Origin: an uncultured Chlamydiae bacterium
Lineage (GTDB): Bacteria; Chlamydiota; Chlamydiia; Chlamydiales; Rhabdochlamydiaceae
DNA length: 6,206 nt
NCBI GenBank assembly: GCA_903867585.1
Contig: CAIPRZ010000050.1
Span: 1-6,206, forward strand
Direction: 5' to 3'
The first letter of the stretch is position 1. Every line of letters starts with the position of its first letter. Position numbers and translations under genes: made by a program. The notes below the pieces were generated by a model. The model had not been told where the DNA came from, did not search any database, and saw nothing but the letters and a program-made list of their open reading frames with translations. Positions 1 through 4,466 of this stretch are shown here, one piece after another.

Positions 1-231
1 AGGATAAAGCTTTTCATCAGGAATATTTTTTCCTAGTTGAAGGGCATTTAGTTGATCATAGACTAGAGAAACAGATTCTTTACTATAACCTATTAAAGGA
101 GATACATCACTTATTAACTTTTTACCCTCTTTATTTCTCCACTCAAGATGAAACCCTTTTTTTACATAAAAAGGGGCCTCAAGTTTGAGGGTATAGGGGG
201 TAATTGTTAAAGCATCGAAAAACTGATCCAT
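1..231 (-). CDS. menC: o-succinylbenzoate synthase MenC, N-terminal part (cut by window edge)
   Basis: Only the first 77 codons are present; the gene runs off the left edge. MenC is an enolase-superfamily enzyme that dehydrates SHCHC to o-succinylbenzoate using a divalent metal. What is visible matches the N-terminal capping domain: a first strand (ITPYTLKLEAPF, residues 10-21), then a strand ending in SDVSPLIGYSKES (residues 41-53), equivalent to the family's GE(I/V)SPLPGxSxE element, followed by a helix. The usual Gly-Glu before SPL is Ser-Asp here. The catalytic Lys and metal ligands lie outside the window. The start is uncertain: ATG at 231 gives the usual short lead-in, while an in-frame ATG at 264 adds 11 residues and follows directly after a stop and one codon. 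Neither has a clear Shine-Dalgarno sequence. The gene overlaps the menA 3' end by 25 bp (58 bp with the longer start), which supports co-translation. Position in the operon strengthens an identification that would be only moderate from the fragment alone. Confidence 0.8.
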   Translation of the reverse strand, partial: MDQFFDALTITPYTLKLEAPFYVKKGFHLEWRNKEGKKLISDVSPLIGYSKESVSLVYDQLNALQLGKNIPDEKLYP

Positions 232-1076
232 AAAAGGGTCGAGGTCATGTAGAGGAAGGCACATTCTTTAAGAAGAGGGACGAAATCTGTCGCCTCTTCA
301 CTTTTTTTAACCCGTAAATAAAAATAAAAGGCCTCTGGCAATATCACTAAGCTTAAAAGCATTTTAGGATTAGTAAGTCCTAAGATAAGTGTGATTAACA
401 CTTGGGTAAAAAGAGCTATTAAGATCATTTTTTTTCCAAAAGCTCTCCCTTTTTTTACAATAAGGGTCTTTTTTAGGGCCATCGTATCGGATTCCACATC
501 GCGTAAATTATTAATCGTAATAAGCATGAGAGAATACAGCCCTGGAAGACAACCTAATAGAAAAGGATAAAAACTATAAGTTTTAGAAAACATAAATCCG
601 GCACAAAAACAAGGAATGGGGCCAAAGAAACCAAAAGCAAAAGGTTCTGCAATTCCATTATAAGAAAAAGCAAAGGGGCCAGCTGTGTAGAGAATCGAAC
701 AAATAAGACTTATGCCAAAAATAGCGGCAATAAAAGGGCCCCCATAAAATGATAAAATAAGACCGAGCACTAAGGTGGCTATAAAGGTTCCAGTGAGGAT
801 CTTTTTTATAAGTTGTAAATATTCCTCGCTTGTCCCAGATAATCTTTTTGGACCTACTCTAAACGAATTGTCACTCCCTTTAATGCCGTCGAAGTAGTCG
901 TTAGCAATATTAGAGAGAATTTGAAGCATTAAAGCAGAGCTTAAGAGTAAACAAAAAAGGGGGAACTTAAAAAATCCCTCCTTTAAAGCCCAAGCTGAGG
1001 TAAGCAGCACAGGGGAGATGGAGGCGATGAGGGTTTTAGGTCGAATGAGATTTTGTGTAAGGGCTGATACTTTCAT
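207..1076 (-). CDS. menA: 1,4-dihydroxy-2-naphthoate polyprenyltransferase MenA
   Basis: This is a 289-residue, strongly hydrophobic UbiA-family prenyltransferase. It joins a polyprenyl diphosphate to 1,4-dihydroxy-2-naphthoate in the cytoplasmic membrane, giving demethylmenaquinone. The first Asp-rich motif is NDYFDGIKGSD at residues 59-69, followed by RVGPKR at 73-78, a MenA-like signature that helps separate it from UbiA and other family members. The second Asp motif is NNLRDVESD at 189-197, followed by KKTLIVKKGR. These Asp residues bind Mg-diphosphate in the family. Hydrophobic stretches around residues 15-30, 37-55, 95-110, 113-132, 143-162, 168-188, 216-234, 238-254 and 271-288 fit a multi-pass protein with the usual number of helices. 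Length is normal for the family. The ATG start overlaps the menB stop as ATGA, so translation is probably coupled. The methyltransferase that finishes menaquinone is not in the window. Confidence 0.95.
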   Translation of the reverse strand: MKVSALTQNLIRPKTLIASISPVLLTSAWALKEGFFKFPLFCLLLSSALMLQILSNIANDYFDGIKGSDNSFRVGPKRLSGTSEEYLQLIKKILTGTFIATLVLGLILSFYGGPFIAAIFGISLICSILYTAGPFAFSYNGIAEPFAFGFFGPIPCFCAGFMFSKTYSFYPFLLGCLPGLYSLMLITINNLRDVESDTMALKKTLIVKKGRAFGKKMILIALFTQVLITLILGLTNPKMLLSLVILPEAFYFYLRVKKSEEATDFVPLLKECAFLYMTSTLLWISFSML

Positions 1077-1882
1077 GGGCGTTTTGGAAATTGGGCAAAG
1101 TTAGGTTCTCTTTTTTCTAAAAAGGCATTTTTACCCTCTTTAGCTTCTTCGGTCATATAATAAAGCATGGTGGCATTGCCAGCTAACTCTTGTATTCCCA
1201 TCTGTCCATCACAATCAGCATTTAAAGAGGCTTTTAAACATCTTAGGGCCATAGGAGAATGTTTTAAAATATCTTGGCACCAATCAATCGTAGTCTCTTC
1301 AAGCTTTTCATAGGGAACTACAGAATTAACAAGCCCCATTTTTTCCGCTTCTAAAGCATTATATTGACGGCAAGTAAACCAGATTTCGCGCGCTTTTTTT
1401 TGTCCAACAATACGGGCTAAATAACTAGCTCCAAGCCCTCCATCAAAAGAGCCCACTTTAGGTCCTACTTGGCCAAATATAGCATTGTCTGCAGCTATTG
1501 TAAGGTCACACACCACATGCAGGACATGACCGCCTCCAATAGCATAGCCTGCCACCATAGCCACAACAGGTTTTGGGCAAGTTCTAATTTGACGTTGAAA
1601 ATCTAAAACATTAAGCCGATCAACGCCCTCTTCATCTGTATAGCCAGCTTCATTTCTAAATTTTTGATCTCCGCCTGAGCAGAAAGCCTCTTTTCCTTTT
1701 CCAGTTAAAATGATGACACCAATTGAACTATCATAGCGGGCATCGTTTAATGCGTGAGACATTTCATCAATAGTTAATGGACGAAAGGCATTTCGTCTTT
1801 CTGGACGATTGATGGTGATTTTGGCCACCCCTTTCATTTTATGATATTCAATATCTCTATACTGTCCGCAAATTTGCCACAT
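1073..1882 (-). CDS. menB: 1,4-dihydroxy-2-naphthoyl-CoA synthase MenB
   Basis: This crotonase-fold enzyme converts o-succinylbenzoyl-CoA to 1,4-dihydroxy-2-naphthoyl-CoA by an intramolecular Claisen condensation. From the ATG at 1882 it is 269 residues. It is very close to proteobacterial MenB: ITINRPERRNAFRP (residues 23-36), AFCSGGDQK (66-74, oxyanion-hole glycine), AGYAIGGGHVLH (111-122, second oxyanion glycine), GPKVGSFDGG (140-149, active-site Ser and Asp) and NATMLYYMTEE (236-246), whose Tyr completes a neighbouring subunit's site in the family. Gly140 is the residue that marks the bicarbonate-dependent class of MenB; the other class has Asp there. The same frame has a GTG three codons upstream (1891). 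I prefer the ATG because the protein then begins MWQICGQYRDI, like other MenB proteins, although neither start has a clear Shine-Dalgarno sequence. It overlaps menH by 26 bp (35 from GTG) and menA by 4 bp. Confidence 0.96.
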   Translation of the reverse strand: MWQICGQYRDIEYHKMKGVAKITINRPERRNAFRPLTIDEMSHALNDARYDSSIGVIILTGKGKEAFCSGGDQKFRNEAGYTDEEGVDRLNVLDFQRQIRTCPKPVVAMVAGYAIGGGHVLHVVCDLTIAADNAIFGQVGPKVGSFDGGLGASYLARIVGQKKAREIWFTCRQYNALEAEKMGLVNSVVPYEKLEETTIDWCQDILKHSPMALRCLKASLNADCDGQMGIQELAGNATMLYYMTEEAKEGKNAFLEKREPNFAQFPKRP

Positions 1883-2603
1883 CGTGTTCACATCTTGTAA
1901 TAAATTTTTCTATAAGGGAAAGGGACTGCTTAGGATTTTCAAGACACAAGGCATGTCCAGCTTGTGCAATACTTACTACGTGTACCACTTCAGGTAATTG
2001 GTTGCAGTATTTTTGGTATTTTAGATCACACATTCCATATAATTCAAGGATAGGGCAGGGGGGGAATGGGGAAATGATTTTTTCAATATTCAGCTCTTTA
2101 AGAGCATATAAGAGATCTTTAGGGTCTAGATCTTGACGCAGTGTCAGCATCGCATTAAATAAAGTTTTCCTTCTTCTTAAAGAGGTAAATAGACTTGATT
2201 TATAAAATTCTTCAACAAACTCTTTAAATGGGAGGGTTTGAAGCTTTTGGGTAAGCTCTTTTTCAAATTCAATACGATTTAGATACTCTGCATCACTGAA
2301 GAGGGTTTGAGAGGAGATAAGGGTTAGACTTAGTGTGTTTTTGTGGTGGGCCAGTTTTTGAGCTACACGCCCTCCCATGGAATAGCCGACAAGGTGAAAA
2401 GGGGATTTAAGTTCATCAAGATAATCAAAAAGATCTTGCAGCGTTGCAGTTTGTTTAGTTTTACCATGACCTGGTAAATCGATAAGATGCCAGGATAAAT
2501 AGGAGGTCTCTAAGAGTCCTTTGGCATCGTGGCAAGATCCCATGAATCCGTGCAAGAAGATAACAGGTTTTGATTGTTTGAGAGTTCTTTTATAAAAGAG
2601 CAT
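1857..2603 (-). CDS. menH: SHCHC synthase MenH (alpha/beta hydrolase)
   Basis: This is a 248-residue alpha/beta-hydrolase that eliminates pyruvate from the MenD product SEPHCHC to give SHCHC. The fold's landmarks are in order: oxyanion segment FLHGFMGS (residues 16-23), DLPGHGKT (42-49), nucleophile elbow GYSMGG with Ser75, acid region YGMCDLKY with Asp193, and AGHALCLENP with His217. Spacing matches the E. coli Ser86-Asp210-His232 triad. Length is typical for the family. The ATG at 2603 is needed, because the next Met (residue 21) lies inside the HGFMGS motif. The gene therefore really does begin 94 bp inside menD, with only a weak AAGG-like element upstream, so coupling to menD translation is likely. 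The stop lies within the start of menB. From sequence alone it could be another small hydrolase, but the HGFMGS and GYSMGGR motifs and its place between menD and menB make MenH the clear call. Confidence 0.93.
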   Translation of the reverse strand: MLFYKRTLKQSKPVIFLHGFMGSCHDAKGLLETSYLSWHLIDLPGHGKTKQTATLQDLFDYLDELKSPFHLVGYSMGGRVAQKLAHHKNTLSLTLISSQTLFSDAEYLNRIEFEKELTQKLQTLPFKEFVEEFYKSSLFTSLRRRKTLFNAMLTLRQDLDPKDLLYALKELNIEKIISPFPPCPILELYGMCDLKYQKYCNQLPEVVHVVSIAQAGHALCLENPKQSLSLIEKFITRCEHDVANLRTV

Positions 2604-4222
2604 AGCGATTCTTTAACCTTATCCAGAAACTTTGGATTGCCCTCTTGAGAGGATACAATCTCAATTAGAGTATAAAGGGTGGGATTTTTAAGAAAGCTCT
2701 CAAATTCTTCTATTGAACTTATTTGAATATAATCTAAATCAAAACCATGAGCTAAATCTTTAAAATTAAGAGCGTGATTCGTTGACATCAGTCTATCAAA
2801 GTGGGGCGTTTGAGAAGCAATAGGCAAATAAGAAAAAATGCCCCCTCCATGATTATTAAAAACAATCGGGATCACTTTAAGTTTATTAGCAACAATAAGA
2901 GCTAGCGCATTGATATCATAAAGTGAAGACAGATCTCCAAGAAGGGCATAGGTTAAAACCCCATTGGTACTTAAACCACAAGCTGTTGCAATTAGTCCAT
3001 CAATTCCAGAAACTCCCCTTTGCGTAAAAATCGTTGCTGTTGTTTTATCAGGACAAAAAAAAGTGTCCATGTGCCGTATCGGTAGGGAATTTCCACAAAA
3101 AATTTGGGTATTTACAAGATCAAGCTTGCTAAGAAGATGGCAATACATCGCCTCTTCATAACTTGGATATTCTTTAATTAGTTGCTCTAATTTATCTTTT
3201 AAGGGGGCGTTGAAACTATAAATATAGTCCTTAAAAAAAGTCTTTTGGCAAGAAAGATTTAAGAGCTCTTTTTTCAACTCCTTATTTACTCTAACCGTGT
3301 AATCAATCCGGTTTAAGGGATCATAAAGGTTTTGTGTTTCATCAAAATGGATATAGGTTCCAGAAAACTTTTTTAATAAGTTCTCTAAAGATTTAGAGAT
3401 GATTTTGGTTCCAAAATGCCAAATAACTTCGATCTCTTTACTAACTGTTTCTAGCATAAAAGGGGTGAAGTAAAGATAGGGGAGACCATGGCTTCTATAA
3501 CCTGAGCTGATATCAGCCAAGATGGGAAAATCTAAAATTTCTGATAGCTCATTAAAATAGGTGGCCTCTTCTAAACTTATGGCAGCCTCTTCTCCTAAGA
3601 TAAGAATCCCTTTTTTATTTTTTAAATCAATCTGAGGTAAAAAAGTTAAATCTTTTCTAAATTCGACATCATGGGGAAAATCGACAATCGGATCAAAAAG
3701 GGGTTCTGCTAGGGGAATGTTAAGATGTACAGGCCCTTTTTTTGCAATAAAGGCTGAGTAACTAATTAATGAGGAAAAAGCTTTTTCATTAAATTGGTGT
3801 TGCGGAGTTTCGAAGCTTGTTGAAAAAATCGTATAATCATCAAATAAGCCATTTTGTTTAAGCGTCTGATTAGCGCCTCTATGATGGAGTTCATGAGGAC
3901 GATCAGCTGTTATGACAATAAGCGGAAGCTTTTTCATATAAGCTTCCATAATAGCTGGTAAAAGATTGCCAACCGCAGATCCTGAGGTTGTAATAATCAC
4001 AGCCGGTTTTAACTGGGATTTTGTGTAACCCAACGCCATAAAGCCAAGAGCCCTTTCATCAAAGTGGGTGTAAAAATTAAGAGCATAGTGAAAAGCGGCA
4101 AGGGCCAGAGGACTTGATCTAGATCCAGGTGCCATGAACACGGAATCAATCCCAAGCTGTTTTAAAGTGGAAAAAAGAATATGGGCTAAATGGGTATTTA
4201 ACCGGGCATTAGAGCTATTCAT
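2510..4222 (-). CDS. menD: SEPHCHC synthase MenD (thiamine diphosphate enzyme)
   Basis: This 570-residue ThDP-dependent enzyme adds the succinyl-semialdehyde unit from 2-oxoglutarate to isochorismate, the first committed step of the classical menaquinone pathway. The N-terminal pyrimidine-binding domain shows MAPGSRSSPLALAA (residues 30-43), HFDERALG with catalytic Glu56, TTSGSAVGNLLPA (78-90) and ITADRPHELHHRGANQ (104-119). After a less conserved middle domain, the C-terminal diphosphate-binding domain shows RGVSGIDGLIATACGL (402-417), then GDLSSLYDINALAL (429-442) and NNHGGGIFS (456-464), which form the GDx..NN metal/ThDP motif. The ATG at 4222 puts APGSRS at the usual depth, and a GGGG element lies four bases upstream. 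It is the first men gene in the run, so the operon promoter probably lies just upstream. The last 31 residues overlap menH in another frame; roughly the final 23 look like an extension past the usual family end. Confidence 0.96.
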   Translation of the reverse strand: MNSSNARLNTHLAHILFSTLKQLGIDSVFMAPGSRSSPLALAAFHYALNFYTHFDERALGFMALGYTKSQLKPAVIITTSGSAVGNLLPAIMEAYMKKLPLIVITADRPHELHHRGANQTLKQNGLFDDYTIFSTSFETPQHQFNEKAFSSLISYSAFIAKKGPVHLNIPLAEPLFDPIVDFPHDVEFRKDLTFLPQIDLKNKKGILILGEEAAISLEEATYFNELSEILDFPILADISSGYRSHGLPYLYFTPFMLETVSKEIEVIWHFGTKIISKSLENLLKKFSGTYIHFDETQNLYDPLNRIDYTVRVNKELKKELLNLSCQKTFFKDYIYSFNAPLKDKLEQLIKEYPSYEEAMYCHLLSKLDLVNTQIFCGNSLPIRHMDTFFCPDKTTATIFTQRGVSGIDGLIATACGLSTNGVLTYALLGDLSSLYDINALALIVANKLKVIPIVFNNHGGGIFSYLPIASQTPHFDRLMSTNHALNFKDLAHGFDLDYIQISSIEEFESFLKNPTLYTLIEIVSSQEGNPKFLDKVKESLCSFIKELSNNQNLLSSCTDSWDLATMPKDS

Positions 4223-4226
4223 AAAA

Positions 4227-4230
4227 CCCC
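4227..4230 (-). promoter_or_regulatory. menD ribosome-binding site (GGGG)
   Basis: The minus strand reads GATGGGG, then TTTT, then ATG. GGGG four bases before the ATG is a partial Shine-Dalgarno match with short spacing. It is the clearest such element in the window, since the downstream men genes start inside their predecessors with little or no recognisable site. It supports the 4222 start. Confidence 0.4.
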
Positions 4231-4239
4231 ATCACTTGG

Positions 4240-4259
4240 AATCTTAAGATTAAGATCTT
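4240..4259. promoter_or_regulatory. palindromes in the menD leader (possible operator)
   Basis: A perfect 12-bp palindrome, AATCTTAAGATT, lies at 4240-4251 and is followed at once by an 8-bp palindrome, AAGATCTT (4252-4259). Together they sit between the promoter candidate and the menD ribosome-binding region, where a repressor site or small mRNA hairpin could act. No known regulator motif is recognised. Confidence 0.25.
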
Positions 4260-4262
4260 TTT

Positions 4263-4292
4263 AATTTAGGCTAGAAATGAAATATTAGGCAA
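4263..4292 (-). promoter_or_regulatory. candidate sigma70-like promoter for the men operon
   Basis: Reading the minus strand, TTGCCT (4287-4292) as a -35 element and TAAATT (4263-4268) as a -10 element are separated by 18 bases. Each matches four of six consensus positions. Transcription would start near 4256, leaving a leader of about 35 bases before menD. The location is right, but the match is weak and AT-rich DNA gives such matches easily. Confidence 0.25.
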
Positions 4293-4319
4293 ATTTAAAG
4301 TTATTCTGTTTAGAAATAA

Positions 4320-4345
4320 AATTAAAAAGGACAGTTTTTTTAATT
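4320..4345 (-). terminator. AT-only hairpin, possible weak terminator after the NEL gene
   Basis: Nine-base perfect inverted arms lie at 4320-4328 (AATTAAAAA) and 4337-4345 (TTTTTAATT), separated by an 8-base loop. On the minus-strand transcript the stem is followed by a T-rich stretch. It sits about 80 bases after the annotated stop of the NEL gene and directly at the stop of the shifted frame. The stem has no G-C pairs, so it would be weak, and in AT-rich DNA it could be coincidence. Confidence 0.3.
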
Positions 4346-4466
4346 ATTGGGGCTTAAGATTTAATTTATGATCCGATTCTAAAGCTTCATGATCTATAGA
4401 GGATTGTTTAGTGATTTTAGCGACATTAAAGAGATCTTCCTCTCTTGCGGCCTGAGCTTTGGCTTG
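4344..4466 (-). other. out-of-frame open stretch, possible displaced C-terminal tail of the NEL protein
   Basis: In the frame reached by dropping one base just before 4466, forty sense codons run on from the NEL gene past its actual stop (4426-4428) to a TAA at 4344-4346. The encoded text begins QAKAQAAREEDLFNVAKI and ends KLNLKPQ, and it reads like an ordinary charged helical tail. The actual frame instead gives SQSSGRKRGRSL and stops. The stretch lacks its own ATG near its beginning, so it is not an independent gene. A one-base insertion, either biological or a sequencing error, would explain it. Chance openness over 40 codons is also possible. Confidence 0.35.

Noticed and set aside
1857..2603. 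MenH frame as a frameshifted part of menD
   Set aside because: Both proteins carry complete independent domain and motif sets of normal length, so these are two genes with an overlap.
2964..3161. A 65-codon plus-strand open frame
   Set aside because: It lies wholly inside menD on the opposite strand, has no recognisable motif, and menD is certain there.
4223..4425. A tRNA, small RNA gene or insertion-sequence end in the intergenic gap
   Set aside because: No cloverleaf-like GC stems, GTTCRA motif, terminal inverted repeat pair or target duplication could be found; only AT-rich palindromes are visible.
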